Positions 26,752 to 36,628 of a stretch of DNA of 64,000 nucleotides are shown here, one piece after another. A program made the position numbers and the translations under genes. How positions within the stretch are numbered: position 1 is the stretch's first letter; every line of letters starts with the position of its first letter. Where the stretch lies: NCBI RefSeq assembly GCF_001704115.1, contig NZ_CP016895.1:2480001-2544000 (forward strand), written 5' to 3'. The notes beneath the pieces are model-generated. The model saw nothing but the letters and a program-made list of their open reading frames with translations, was not told where the DNA came from and made no database searches. This DNA is from Acinetobacter larvae. GTDB taxonomy: Bacteria > Pseudomonadota > Gammaproteobacteria > Pseudomonadales > Moraxellaceae.

Positions 26752-26808
26752 GACCACGTCCAACTAAAATGACAATGTCTAACTAAAATGACCATGTCCA
26801 ACTAAAAT
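26752..26808. repeat. Three tandem 19-bp repeats
   Basis: GACCACGTCCAACTAAAAT followed without gap by two variants (GACAATGTCTAACTAAAAT and GACCATGTCCAACTAAAAT), upstream of the M28 peptidase gene. Confidence 0.85.
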
Positions 26809-26820
26809 TGTGCCAGCCCT

Positions 26821-26853
26821 AAAAAAGAGAGCCAACACATTAGGAAGGCTCTC
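26821..26853 (-). terminator. Orphan rho-independent terminator
   Basis: On the minus strand a GAGAGCC/GGCTCTC stem with 13-nt loop is followed directly by six T. No minus-strand gene lies upstream within more than 500 bp. Confidence 0.75.
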
Positions 26854-27413
26854 ATGACGACACGGCTAACAGTAAGAAAAGTTATTTTTGTTGTTTTATG
26901 ATGATTGGCATTTGTAGACATCACCTTATTCAGCGCTGAAGGTGTTGGGATCTCTACAAAGCAGATGAGGACCTTGTAGAGTCGATCAGAACAAACTCGG
27001 TTGCTTGTCTTACAAATTTTATTAGAGCCATCTTTGACTCATAGGTTTTATAGCAATTGTTATGCCAAGTACCTATTCGAGAAGTTCTTCTAGAAGCGCA
27101 TTTAGAAACTAACTTATAATCTAAGCTATTATTTATATTGATGAAATTTTAGTATTTTAACAGCATCATGCCGTTATTTGAATCACCATGTATAGCACTC
27201 ATCCCCACAAACTGATCATACGCACCGCCACACAGCACGCTGCTGAATGCCATAAATAAGTTCATCATGTACTATTCCAGTGCAACTTGACCAGACTGGT
27301 CATGAAAGCACCATGTCTTATAAATAGAACACTACATCATACTTACAATATTTTGTTCCAATAATGCCCTGCGTAAGATAGACCTCAATGAGCAACATTG
27401 AAGTGAGTCCACG

Positions 27414-28115
27414 ATGAAAACAACTATCCATCGCAGTGAAGCGCGCGGCTATATCGATCATGGCTGGCTAAAAACACATCATAGTTTTTCCTTTGGTCAA
27501 TGGTATGATCCAGACCTTATGGGTGTCGGCGCACTACGGGTGATTAATGAAGATATTATTGCACCCCAACGTGGTTTTGCCACCCACCCACACAAGGACA
27601 TGGAAATTTTGACTTATGTTATTTCTGGTACCTTGACCCATCAAGACAGTATGGGCAACCAAACACACATTACTGCCGGCGAATGGCAACTCATGCGAGC
27701 AGGTACAGGTATTCGTCACAGTGAGGTTAACCAAGGTCCAGAAGCAGTACATCTATTTCAAATATGGATACAACCCGACCAACTCAATCTACAACCGCAT
27801 TATCAACAGATTCGACTAGATGCCAAGGAAACGCCCAATCAATGGCAGCAAATTGCAGCAAATGATCAACAAGCACCGATGCATATCCATCAACAGGTAC
27901 GGATCGAAACTGCCTATCTGCAACAGCAGCAACAGTTGGCATTGCCACTCACTGGGCAAAAAGGCTATTTGCATGTTATTGATGGTGAAGTCATTGTCAA
28001 TCAGCAGCGGTTAAGCCAAGGCGATGCTATACAGATTGATCAAGCCACTGCTATTTTAGCCCAAACGCATAGCCATTTACTTTATTTTGACTTGGCAATC
28101 GCGCAGCCCGAATAG
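27414..28115 (+). CDS. Pirin-family protein (YhhW-like)
   Basis: A 233-residue bicupin of the pirin family. The N-terminal cupin has the metal-binding set of YhhW/pirin: HPHKDMEILTYVISGTLTH (His, His, Glu region) and the later GTGIRHSE. E. coli YhhW of the same length has quercetin 2,3-dioxygenase activity in vitro; the physiological role is unclear. The gene stands alone, converging on the L,D-transpeptidase gene across a strong hairpin. Confidence 0.9.
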   Translation: MKTTIHRSEARGYIDHGWLKTHHSFSFGQWYDPDLMGVGALRVINEDIIAPQRGFATHPHKDMEILTYVISGTLTHQDSMGNQTHITAGEWQLMRAGTGIRHSEVNQGPEAVHLFQIWIQPDQLNLQPHYQQIRLDAKETPNQWQQIAANDQQAPMHIHQQVRIETAYLQQQQQLALPLTGQKGYLHVIDGEVIVNQQRLSQGDAIQIDQATAILAQTHSHLLYFDLAIAQPE

Positions 28116-28122
28116 CTTTGCT

Positions 28123-28174
28123 GTAAAACAGCCATGTGATAAAACGTCATGTGGTAAAACAGTCATATGGTAAA
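28123..28174. repeat. Degenerate 15-16-bp tandem repeat
   Basis: Four imperfect copies of a unit like GGTAAAACAGTCATGT directly after the pirin stop codon, before the terminator hairpin. Confidence 0.7.
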
Positions 28175-28189
28175 ACATTGATGTAATAC

Positions 28190-28229
28190 ACAGCCCCCCA
28201 GCGTTGATGAGCAACGGCTGGGGGGCTGT
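28190..28229. terminator. Strong hairpin between convergent genes
   Basis: A perfect 13-bp GC-rich stem (ACAGCCCCCCAGC and its complement) with a smaller inner GTTG/CAAC pairing. It lacks a long T run on either side but separates the converging pirin and L,D-transpeptidase genes, so two-way termination is likely. Confidence 0.65.
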
Positions 28230-28269
28230 ATATTGTATGCGCACACGCTATAAACTCAATTTTCTTTGG

Positions 28270-29292
28270 CTAGTCTACAAACTTGACCACCGTCCCCGCA
28301 CTGACCTTACGCCCAAGATCATTGGCATCCCAATTGGTGAGGCGAATACAACCATGCGATGCCGTTTTAGAAATCAGACTTGGATTTGCTGTACCGTGAA
28401 TGCCAAAACTGGGTTTGCTCAATGCAATCCAAATATTACCGACTGGACCATTTGGACCCGGTGGTAAAGTCAACGGTTTATTATTTTTCCCTTGAACAAA
28501 GTTTTTAGGTGAATAACCATAAAATGGATTTTTGACCACTTTGGTAATGGTATGCGTGCCCTTGGGCGATGGCGTATTGCTCGCACCAATACTGGCAGGA
28601 AAAGATGCTACCATTTGATTTTGCGCATTAAACATATACAGTTGCCGCGCACCTTTATGCGCCACAATCAAAGTAATGTCTGTAGGCAGTTCATTGCGAA
28701 CATTGCTGACTACAATACGCTCTCCAACCTTGGAAAAATTGGCTTTGGGATTGATCTGCTTTAAAAAGTTTTCATCCATATGAAACTTCTCTGCCAACAT
28801 CTCTGAGACACGGGTATAGTGCAGACCTTGCATTTTTGCCTGCAATGCGTAATCCCGCGGAATACTATTGACATACGGACCTTTTAAGTCTTCGGCCTGA
28901 ATCGTATAGTACTGAAATGCATCCTGCTGTTGTCTTGCCACTAAATGTTCCCAGGTCTCACGATCCAAAGTCCCACTAATATTCAAAGCATTCATCTGTT
29001 GATATGCGGAAAGCGCTTTTAAAAAATTTTTCCCACTCATAGCATCAATCGCACCGGGTGAAGCATGCTGGGTATTCAACATAACTTGTGCGCGTGCGTA
29101 GGCCGGGAATTGCCCCCGTCCCAAACTGGCATCCCATTGTGCTTGATTGAGTTGATCTATTCCCCAAGAAACGGCTACTGTGGGCTTGCTGGCAACTGGG
29201 CTTGGTGAATTGGGCTGTGCCTGTAGCAAACCACATATGCTGAGCAACAATACGCTCATCATCAGTTGATAGATAGATTTCCCCTTGGTCAT
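28270..29292 (-). CDS. L,D-transpeptidase (YkuD domain)
   Basis: A protein of about 340 residues with a signal peptide (MMSVLLLSICGLLQAQ), a peptidoglycan-binding-like N-terminal part (FLKALSAYQQMNALNISGTLDRETW), a LysM-like middle (LHYTRVSEMLAEKFHMDENFLKQINP region) and a C-terminal YkuD catalytic domain. The active site is complete: HGT, then the SHGCIRL motif with the nucleophilic cysteine. It makes 3-3 crosslinks in peptidoglycan or attaches or exchanges groups on the stem peptide in the periplasm. The start is the ATG at 29292, not the TTG at 29301. Confidence 0.9.
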   Translation of the reverse strand: MTKGKSIYQLMMSVLLLSICGLLQAQPNSPSPVASKPTVAVSWGIDQLNQAQWDASLGRGQFPAYARAQVMLNTQHASPGAIDAMSGKNFLKALSAYQQMNALNISGTLDRETWEHLVARQQQDAFQYYTIQAEDLKGPYVNSIPRDYALQAKMQGLHYTRVSEMLAEKFHMDENFLKQINPKANFSKVGERIVVSNVRNELPTDITLIVAHKGARQLYMFNAQNQMVASFPASIGASNTPSPKGTHTITKVVKNPFYGYSPKNFVQGKNNKPLTLPPGPNGPVGNIWIALSKPSFGIHGTANPSLISKTASHGCIRLTNWDANDLGRKVSAGTVVKFVD

Positions 29293-29671
29293 CAATTTCA
29301 ATTACTCGCTATTCTCATTGTGTTCCATCTCAGCCTAATTCGGCTTAGACTACTAAAATATTTAAAAATATGAATTGGTTCATATTTTAACTATAGTTAT
29401 ATAGTTATTTCTAGTTATAAGATAATTATTTAGATATTCATCAAATTTAACTCAGACCATGCTCGTTTCTTCAATAGCAAGCGCTATGTATTTGCTCAGA
29501 TGACAAACACAAGCTGCTGTTCTTCACAGCCTGTGCAAACGTCGGTTTTGTAAGTAATATCTAGTGCTATCCGTAACTTATCGCGGTATATTTTTAAGCG
29601 AATTATCCCTGTGAGTTACCTTTTTATGCGTATATCGATTATCATCTATTTTATTTTTAGTTTGAAAAGCC
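29293..29671. other. Divergent promoter region of the L,D-transpeptidase gene and pyrC
   Basis: A 379-bp AT-rich gap. It contains a perfect 10-bp inverted repeat with 4-nt loop (AAAATATGAA/TTCATATTTT, 29365-29388) and, next to it, repeated TAGTTAT words (about 29393-29418). These could be operator-like sites. No gene seen. Confidence 0.5.
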
Positions 29672-30706
29672 TTGGAAACGATTACCCTGCTCCAGCCAGA
29701 TGATTGGCATGCACATCTTCGTGATGGTTCCGCTCTAAAGCGCACTGTACCCGATTTAGCCAAACAATTTGCGCGCGCAATTTGTATGCCCAATTTAGTC
29801 CCGCCAGTAAAAACCGTTGACGAAGCATTGGCTTATCGTGAGCGAATTTTGGCACATGTGCCTCAAGGTCTGCACTTTGATCCACGGATGGTCTTGTACT
29901 TTACCGATCAAACCTCGCCGGATGAAGTCGCAAAAATTCATGCTTCAGACTATGTCAATGCCATTAAGCTGTACCCAGCAGGTGCAACCACCAACTCCGA
30001 CAACGGTGTCAGTGATATTCGTAAAGTCTATGCCGTGATTGAACAGCTAGAAGAATATCAAGTGCCATTATTGCTGCATGGTGAAGTCACGCATCAGCAT
30101 ATCGACATCTTTGATCGTGAAAAGCGTTTCCTCGATGAGGTTTTAACGCCATTATTACGTCAGTTCCCCAAACTGAAGCTGGTCCTTGAACATATCACCA
30201 CCAGCGAAGCTGCAACTTTTGTATTGGAATATGACCGGAATGTTGCCGCAACCATTACGCCACAGCATTTGCTGTTTAACCGTAACGATTTATTGGTCGG
30301 TGGTGTGAAACCGCACTTCTATTGTTTACCGATCTTAAAACGCCAAAGTCATCAACAAACCCTGTTAGAAGTAGCAACCAGTGGTAATCCGAAATTCTTT
30401 TTGGGTACCGACAGCGCACCACATGCACGTCATGCCAAAGAAAATGCCTGTGGTTGTGCCGGTTGTTATAGCGCACCGACCGCCATTGAACTTTATGCAC
30501 AAGCTTTTGATCAAGTTGGAAAAATTGAACGACTTGAAGGCTTTGCTAGTCATTTTGGTGCTGACTTTTATGGTCTACCACGCAATGAAAATAGCATTAC
30601 CTTAGTGAAGGAAGATCAGGTCATTCCGACTGCACTGGACTATTTGGATGGTGAACAGATTATTCCTTTATACGCGGGGCAAACGATTGCTTGGAGAAAA
30701 GTGTGA
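29672..30706 (+). CDS. pyrC: Dihydroorotase PyrC
   Basis: A 344-residue class II dihydroorotase, third enzyme of pyrimidine synthesis, closing carbamoyl-aspartate to dihydroorotate. Metal ligands and signature motifs are visible: [10 protein letters not shown] at the N-terminus, the carboxylated-lysine motif [24 protein letters not shown] and FLGTDSAPH. Length matches the E. coli enzyme. The only plausible start is TTG with a GAAAAG sequence close upstream. It overlaps rnt by 4 nt. Confidence 0.97.
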   Translation: METITLLQPDDWHAHLRDGSALKRTVPDLAKQFARAICMPNLVPPVKTVDEALAYRERILAHVPQGLHFDPRMVLYFTDQTSPDEVAKIHASDYVNAIKLYPAGATTNSDNGVSDIRKVYAVIEQLEEYQVPLLLHGEVTHQHIDIFDREKRFLDEVLTPLLRQFPKLKLVLEHITTSEAATFVLEYDRNVAATITPQHLLFNRNDLLVGGVKPHFYCLPILKRQSHQQTLLEVATSGNPKFFLGTDSAPHARHAKENACGCAGCYSAPTAIELYAQAFDQVGKIERLEGFASHFGADFYGLPRNENSITLVKEDQVIPTALDYLDGEQIIPLYAGQTIAWRKV

Positions 30707-31350
30707 CAACTGACAACCTACCCGTGATGGGTCAGCGATTTCGTGGTTTTTTACCAGTCGTGGTTGATGTAGAAACAGCTGGTTTTAATGCCGAAACTGA
30801 TGCCTTATTAGAGATTGCTTGTATTCCAATACTCTATGATGCACAGGGACAGTTTATCCCCGGTCCTGCATATCATGCACATATTAATCCTTTTGAGGGC
30901 GCACATTTAGATCGACGCTCTTTGGACTTTACCGGAATTGATCCATCTAATCCGCTGCGCATGGCCATGGCTGAAGATGAAAAAACCGCACTGAAGCGTA
31001 TTTTCAAAGCCATCAATGACGTGCGCCGTCAACAAGGCTGTACTCATGCGGTATTGGTTGGGCACAATGCACATTTCGATCTCGGTTTCTTAAAAGCCGC
31101 GGTATTGCGTACTGCAACCAAAAATCAAAACCCCTTCCATAGTTTCTCGGTTTTTGACACGGTTACGTTGAGTGCGGTCATGTTTGGGCAAACTGTATTG
31201 GCCAAATCGTGTATACAAGCGGGAATTGAGTTTAATGGCAAAGAAGCGCATTCGGCCTTGTACGATACGCAAAAAACAGCAGAGTTATTTTGTTTTATCC
31301 TCAATAAACTCTCTCCACACTTAATTGAACATTTGGTGGCAGATCAATAA
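30703..31350 (+). CDS. rnt: Ribonuclease T
   Basis: A 215-residue DEDD-type 3' exonuclease that trims tRNA and other stable RNA 3' ends. Exo motifs: [20 protein letters not shown] (Exo I), [11 protein letters not shown] (Exo II) and [15 protein letters not shown] (Exo III). I set the start at a GTG (30703) whose first bases overlap the pyrC stop (GTGA) and which has GGAGA five bases upstream; a TTG further up would give four more residues. Translational coupling with pyrC is likely. Confidence 0.95.
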   Translation: MTTDNLPVMGQRFRGFLPVVVDVETAGFNAETDALLEIACIPILYDAQGQFIPGPAYHAHINPFEGAHLDRRSLDFTGIDPSNPLRMAMAEDEKTALKRIFKAINDVRRQQGCTHAVLVGHNAHFDLGFLKAAVLRTATKNQNPFHSFSVFDTVTLSAVMFGQTVLAKSCIQAGIEFNGKEAHSALYDTQKTAELFCFILNKLSPHLIEHLVADQ

Positions 31351-31580
31351 GATCAGCCATCGTATCTGCTTGATCATGTTAGCCATTTGCTTATAGCGCA
31401 GAGATAGCCCCGTTCATCTTATTTGTTTCTAGCACAATGCCGTCGGGCAGATAGAAACCATCAAAAGCAATCTTATTTTGTCGAACAGCACACAAAAGTA
31501 CCGCTTTCGATGATGCATTGCTTTTGTGTAACGATGCGGATTCATTTAAACTATTGCTTTAAGATCAACCTGTTAATTTT

Positions 31581-33014
31581 ATGTCACTGCATTCAAAACC
31601 GCCTTCGCCCCACACCCCAACCAATAGCACCACACTGAAACGGAGTATGACCAAACGACATTTGATTATGTTGTCTTTGGGCGGTGCGATTGGTACCGGG
31701 CTTTTTTTAGGCTCTGGCGAAGTGATCGCAAAAGCTGGGCCAATGGGCGCTGTGATAGCCTATATCATTGGTGGTCTCATCGCTTATATGGTGATGCTCT
31801 GTTTGGGTGAATTGGCAGTTAACCAACCTGTTACCGGTTCATTTGGTGCCTTTGCTGCACGTAATATCGGTCCGGGCACAGGCTATATGGTGTCATGGAT
31901 GTATTGGCTGGGTTGGTCGGCAACCTTGGGCACAGAGTTCACTGCGGCAGCATTGCTCATGCAAGAATGGTTCCCCTCGATTTCGGTTTGGATTTGGACC
32001 ATTATTTTTATTGTTGGTGTACTGTTCTCCAACCTGAGTTCCACCCGCTTCTTTGCTGAATCTGAATTTTGGCTATCGATGATTAAAGTCATGACCGTGG
32101 CTTTATTTATCTTGTTAGGGCTTGCGGCAATTTTTGGTTTAATTCCCTTTCAGGGCGCAACCCAAGCCCCCTTATTTAGCAATCTGCACTTCCACGATTG
32201 GTTGCCCAATGGTCTTTGGCCACTTTTTGCCACCATGCTCATTGTCAATTTTGCCTTTAATGGGACCGAAATGATTGGCATTGCGGCAGGTGAAACCGAA
32301 AACCCTGAAAAGAACGTCCCCAAAGCCATTCATGCTGCAATATGGCGTCTAATGATCTTCTTTGTCGGGACCATCATTGTGATTAGTGCCTTACTGCCCT
32401 ATCAACATGCTGGGCTAGTCGGTGATGCAGGTCATGGAGCTGGTTTAAGTAATAGTCCCTTTGTAACTGTCTTTCAGTATATTGGTATTCCTTATGCCGA
32501 AGACATCATGCGTTTTGTTATTATTACCGCACTGCTGTCTACCGCCAACTCAGGTTTATACGCAGCTTCGCGTATGATGTGGGCACTGTCCATTCAAAAA
32601 CAACTGCCGAAAATTTTCTCAAAATTAAGCAGTCGTGGCACCCCAGTTATTGCCATTCTGGTGACCATGATCGGTGGTCTGCCGGGTTTATTATCGGAAC
32701 AATTTGGTGCGGATCTTATTTTTAAAAATCTGTTAGGTGTTGCTGCTTTCACCATGGTCATCGTCTGGATGAGCATTTGTTGGAGTCAATTTAACTTTAG
32801 ACGTCAATGGCTTGCCAATGGTCACAGCTTGACTGATTTAAAATTTAAAACGCCTTGCTATCCCTTGGTACCGATTTTAGGCTTTCTCTGTTGTGCAGTC
32901 ACTGCGCTGAGTATGGCTGCGGATCCTAGTATGCTGTCTGGCTTTATCGGTTGTTTAATTTTTATGGCTGGCTGCTATGCCAGTTACTATTTGCTCTATC
33001 ACAACAAAGCTTAA
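31581..33014 (+). CDS. Amino-acid permease, first of two paralogues
   Basis: A 477-residue APC-superfamily (AAT family) permease with 12 predicted helices. The family motif after TM1 (GGAIGTGLFLGSGEVI) and the AFNGTEMIGIAAGETENPEKNVPKAI region are clear. The closest group I recognise is MmuP/RocE-like permeases (S-methylmethionine, arginine and similar), but substrate cannot be decided. It is followed by a closely similar second permease after 345 bp with a hairpin between, so each is probably its own unit. Confidence 0.88.
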   Translation: MSLHSKPPSPHTPTNSTTLKRSMTKRHLIMLSLGGAIGTGLFLGSGEVIAKAGPMGAVIAYIIGGLIAYMVMLCLGELAVNQPVTGSFGAFAARNIGPGTGYMVSWMYWLGWSATLGTEFTAAALLMQEWFPSISVWIWTIIFIVGVLFSNLSSTRFFAESEFWLSMIKVMTVALFILLGLAAIFGLIPFQGATQAPLFSNLHFHDWLPNGLWPLFATMLIVNFAFNGTEMIGIAAGETENPEKNVPKAIHAAIWRLMIFFVGTIIVISALLPYQHAGLVGDAGHGAGLSNSPFVTVFQYIGIPYAEDIMRFVIITALLSTANSGLYAASRMMWALSIQKQLPKIFSKLSSRGTPVIAILVTMIGGLPGLLSEQFGADLIFKNLLGVAAFTMVIVWMSICWSQFNFRRQWLANGHSLTDLKFKTPCYPLVPILGFLCCAVTALSMAADPSMLSGFIGCLIFMAGCYASYYLLYHNKA

Positions 33015-33359
33015 ATTCAAGCTGCGCTCAAATCCGTACAGCCTTGTGGCAAGCTGCAAGGCTGTACGTTGATATTGATCCTTAAATCATATCCTTGCCT
33101 CGCATCATCGTCACCCAACCCCGCAGCACTATGCGCAAATGATCGCGCACTACAATGTGTGGCTCAACACAGCAATGTGGCATCCTTAGTTGAATATCAA
33201 AATTGCAGTGAAAAGCCTTGTAAATCGCACCTTTTACCATGAAATTGCGATCAAACAAACAACTAGAACATTCATTTTCAAGTTACAGCTTTATTACATT
33301 GCACTGAATATTTTTTTGCATACAATAACCCCCTTCCATGGTCTTAAACGTGTCAGATT
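33015..33359. other. Spacer between the two permease genes
   Basis: Holds a hairpin just after the first permease and, further on, the unassigned promoter of the second. No gene recognised. Confidence 0.5.
33036..33067 (+). terminator. Hairpin after first permease gene
   Basis: A perfect 11-bp inverted repeat (GTACAGCCTTG and complement) with 10-nt loop, 22 nt after the stop. The T tract is poor. Confidence 0.55.
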
Positions 33360-34790
33360 ATGTGCCCATCAGATTCGCAAAATGATGCTGCAACCCAGAG
33401 TACAGCACAAAAAACCGGTTTAAAGCGTGCAATGAGCACACGTCATTTGGTCATGCTGTCTTTGGGCGGTGCGATCGGAACTGGCTTATTTTTAGGCTCC
33501 GGTGAAGTGATCGCAGCAACCGGTCCCATCGGTGCCATTCTGGCTTATATTTTAGGTGGTTTAATTGCCTATATGGTGATGCTCTGCCTCGGTGAACTGG
33601 CGGTACACATGCCCGTTTCCGGTTCTTTCGGGAGTTACGCCACCAAGTTCATCGGTCCCGGAACGGGTTATATGGTCACTTGGCTATACTGGTTAACTTG
33701 GACGGCAACACTGGGCACTGAGTTTACCGCAGCCGCTTTACTCATGCAGGAATGGTTTCCACAAGTGTCTGTTTGGCTGTGGACACTGATTTTCGCGGCA
33801 ACGGTGTTTATACTCAATATTAGCTCTACACGCTTATTTGCCGAATCTGAATTTTGGCTCTCCTTGGTCAAAGTCTTGACCGTTATTGCTTTTATTGTGA
33901 TAGGTCTGTGTGCCATCTTTGGTTTGATCTCTTTTAATGGTGCTGAATCTGCCCCGTTATTTAACAATTTTATTCACGATGATTGGTTCCCTAAAGGCGC
34001 GTGGCCAATTTTCACCACCATGCTCATTGTCAATTTTGCCTTCTCTGGTACAGAATTGATCGGTGTTGCCGCAGGCGAAACACAAGACCCAGCACGCAAT
34101 GTTCCCAAAGCCATCAATGCTGCGATCTGGCGTCTACTGATCTTCTTTGTGGGAACCATTGTGGTGATTAGTGCCTTGTTGCCATACCAAGAGGCAGGAC
34201 TCAATGCCTCACATGGCGTCAGCAATAGCCCATTTGTGACCGTATTTGCTTATGTCGGAATTCCCCATGCCGATGATATAATCCGCTTCGTGATTATTAC
34301 CGCATTGCTCTCTGCTGCCAACTCAGGACTCTATGCGGCATCTCGCATGATGTATGCATTGTCGATTAAACAGCAATTGCCGCAAGTCTTTTCTAAACTC
34401 AGCCGCTCAGGCATTCCCTTCATTGCGATTATTGTAACCATGTTTGGTGCTGTGCCTGGTTTACTGTCAGAACAATTTGCCGCTGAAACGATTTTTAAAA
34501 ACTTACTCGGTGTCGCGGCCTTTACCATGGTCATCGTCTGGATGAGCATTTGTTGGTCGCATTTTAATTTTAGACGACAATGGTATCGTGATGGATATCG
34601 TAAAGAACAACTCAAATTTATTGCGCCCTTCTTTCCTTGGGTGCCCATTCTAGGCTTTGTCTTTTGTTTTATTACCGGCATTAGTATGGCTGCCGATCCA
34701 GAGATGCTACCGGGTTTTATCGGTTGTTTAATCTTTATCGCGGCATGCTACCTCAGCCACTATTATTTCTATCGTCATAAAACGCCGTAA
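33360..34790 (+). CDS. Amino-acid permease, second of two paralogues
   Basis: A 476-residue APC permease sharing most of its sequence with the preceding gene, including the TM1 motif and a C-terminal stretch (FTMVIVWMSICWS) whose DNA is identical over about 30 bases in both copies. A tandem duplication with later divergence or local gene conversion explains this. N-terminal and periplasmic loops differ (for example HMPVSGSFGSYA against NQPVTGSFGAFA), which may mean different substrates. The IS element lies 38 bp beyond its stop. Confidence 0.88.
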   Translation: MCPSDSQNDAATQSTAQKTGLKRAMSTRHLVMLSLGGAIGTGLFLGSGEVIAATGPIGAILAYILGGLIAYMVMLCLGELAVHMPVSGSFGSYATKFIGPGTGYMVTWLYWLTWTATLGTEFTAAALLMQEWFPQVSVWLWTLIFAATVFILNISSTRLFAESEFWLSLVKVLTVIAFIVIGLCAIFGLISFNGAESAPLFNNFIHDDWFPKGAWPIFTTMLIVNFAFSGTELIGVAAGETQDPARNVPKAINAAIWRLLIFFVGTIVVISALLPYQEAGLNASHGVSNSPFVTVFAYVGIPHADDIIRFVIITALLSAANSGLYAASRMMYALSIKQQLPQVFSKLSRSGIPFIAIIVTMFGAVPGLLSEQFAAETIFKNLLGVAAFTMVIVWMSICWSHFNFRRQWYRDGYRKEQLKFIAPFFPWVPILGFVFCFITGISMAADPEMLPGFIGCLIFIAACYLSHYYFYRHKTP

Positions 34791-34828
34791 TCGCACTGTC
34801 ATGGTGATTATTTGGGAAACCATCTTTA

Positions 34829-36569
34829 AGAGGCTGTCTCAAAAGGCAGCCTTTTTGCTGTATAATTAAGCCATCTTAAAAAAGGATATTTAAGATGGCT
34901 ATAAAGACATATCACCAAAACCAACTTCACTTAATTCCTCATAGCTTTGATGACTTGATTCCTGAGAAACACCCTGTTCGCTTAGTGAATAAAGTATTGG
35001 ATCAAATTGACAGTAGCCCATTAGTAAATGCGTATGATGAATCTGGTCGACCAGGTTATCACCCACTACTCATGCTTAAAATCATGGTCTACGCTTATAT
35101 GACCAATACCTATTCCTCTCGTAAAATCGAAAAAGCTCTACGTGAAAATATTAATTTCATGTGGTTAAGCAATATGACCATTATTGATCACAATACGATT
35201 AATCGCTTTAGAAATTCAAAGTTAGAGCAATGCTTTAAAGACATATTCAAACAGATCGTATTGATGTTAGCTGAAGAAGGAGTCATTACTTTAAAAGAGA
35301 TTTACACAGATGGCACCAAACTTGAGGCACAAGCCAATCGCTACACCTTTGTGTGGGGTAATGCAATTAAAACCAACAAAGCTAAGATGCTTAAACAGCT
35401 AGATGAACTATGGAAGTATGCTCACCAAATCGAAGTTGGCGATCAAGAACCGAGTAAGCTTGAAATCACAGAAATATCATCGCATACGATAGATCAAGTT
35501 TTAAAAGCGATAGATGATCGTTTGAATGAACATTCGATTCAACCGGATCAAGCGACTAAAAAGAAATTAGGTGCGGTAAAAAAAAACTTTAAGAATCGAC
35601 TAATAGACTACGAAGAAAAAGAAAAGATCCTTGATGGGCGCAATTCGTATAGCAAGACTGACCATGATGCAACTTTCATGCGGATGAAGGAAGACCATAT
35701 GAAAAATGGTCAACTTAAGGCTGGTTATAATGTTCAAATAAGCACTGAAAATCAGGTAATTGTTAATTATAGCGTGCATCAAAATAGTAATGACTTTCCT
35801 ACATTAAAGCCCCATTTAGAGCAAATGCGTGAACTTTATGGCGAAGAACAGTTTCAAGAACTTGAAGTTATTACCGCTGATGCAGGTTATGGTAGTGAGG
35901 AAAACTATCAATATTTAGAACAGCAAGGGTTATTAGCGTATATCAAATACAGCACCTTTGACTTAGAACGTCGTCAACAACGTGGTAAAAAAGCCAAACA
36001 GAATTTAAAAAATAAGCAATATCTACATTACAACGCGATTGATGACTATTATGTTTGCCCAATGGGACAACATATGACGAAGATCAAAGATAAACAAACA
36101 AAAACCAGTAGTGGATTCATTCAACATATCAGTATTTATGAGGCACAGCGATGCGAAGGATGCCCGCTTAGAAGTAGCTGCCATAAGAGCCAGGGCAATA
36201 GACGAATTGAGAGAAACCATCATTTAGAGCATTACAGGACGTTAATGTATGAACGCTTACTAAGTGAAGAAGGAATCGAAAAGCGTAAGCGACGAAGTAT
36301 AGAAGTTGAACCGGTGTTTGGACATATAAAGTCGAATCGAGGCTTTAAGAGATTCACGCTTAGAGGGATGCGAAAAGTGAATTTAGAGTTTGGATTACAT
36401 GCTTTAGCACACAATATGATGAAAATGGCAGCTTAAAAGGCTGCATTTTTACTTTTAGAAGTAAAAAGAGGAATAATAAAAATATTTTAAGGATCAAAAA
36501 AGAATATGGTGAAAATGAAGATGACTTAAACAAAAAGCCGCCCCATTGAGTTAATGGGACAGCCTCTTT
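34829..36569. mobile_element. Complete IS1182-family insertion sequence
   Basis: About 1.74 kb carrying one intact transposase gene. Its ends are short inverted repeats: AAGAGGCTGTCTC at the left and the complement of AAGAGGCTGTCCC at the right. Just inside each end is a hairpin (GGCTG/CAGCC followed by TTTTTG at the left; CCCATT/AATGGG at the right) that should stop outside transcription from reading in. The flanks show at most a TTT duplication, so target-site duplication is unclear. It is inserted between the second permease and a lipase-like gene and breaks neither. Confidence 0.85.
34895..36436 (+). CDS. IS1182-family transposase
   Basis: A full-length 513-residue DDE transposase. The N-terminal DUF772-type domain (HPVRLVNKVLDQID, RPGYHPLLMLKIMVYAYMTN) is followed by the catalytic RNase-H-like part (first Asp in EIYTDGTKLEA, second in ITADAGYGSEEN, Glu in the RSIEVEPVFGHIKSNRG region) and a zinc-ribbon-like insert (RCEGCPLRSSCHKSQG). 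No frameshift or stop, so it may be active. An AAAGGA site precedes the ATG. Confidence 0.93.
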   Translation: MAIKTYHQNQLHLIPHSFDDLIPEKHPVRLVNKVLDQIDSSPLVNAYDESGRPGYHPLLMLKIMVYAYMTNTYSSRKIEKALRENINFMWLSNMTIIDHNTINRFRNSKLEQCFKDIFKQIVLMLAEEGVITLKEIYTDGTKLEAQANRYTFVWGNAIKTNKAKMLKQLDELWKYAHQIEVGDQEPSKLEITEISSHTIDQVLKAIDDRLNEHSIQPDQATKKKLGAVKKNFKNRLIDYEEKEKILDGRNSYSKTDHDATFMRMKEDHMKNGQLKAGYNVQISTENQVIVNYSVHQNSNDFPTLKPHLEQMRELYGEEQFQELEVITADAGYGSEENYQYLEQQGLLAYIKYSTFDLERRQQRGKKAKQNLKNKQYLHYNAIDDYYVCPMGQHMTKIKDKQTKTSSGFIQHISIYEAQRCEGCPLRSSCHKSQGNRRIERNHHLEHYRTLMYERLLSEEGIEKRKRRSIEVEPVFGHIKSNRGFKRFTLRGMRKVNLEFGLHALAHNMMKMAA

Positions 36570-36628
36570 TTGTTTATCTTTCAGATAATTGTTTATACTC
36601 CTGATAAATAGTTCATATTAGTCAGAGT

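Larger units (their letters stand above)
26650..27413. other. 764-bp gap with repeats and an orphan terminator; possible small RNA
   Basis: No open frame looks like a gene. The left end holds a 19-bp triple repeat and a strong minus-strand terminator that no visible gene needs. The stretch 26860-27130 contains several short complementary segments and could encode a minus-strand small RNA ending at that terminator. The right end must hold the pirin promoter. Confidence 0.45.

Noticed and set aside
29293..29671. Riboswitch or attenuator before pyrC
   Set aside because: Only AT-rich operator-like repeats are seen; no T-run terminator and no conserved aptamer pattern.
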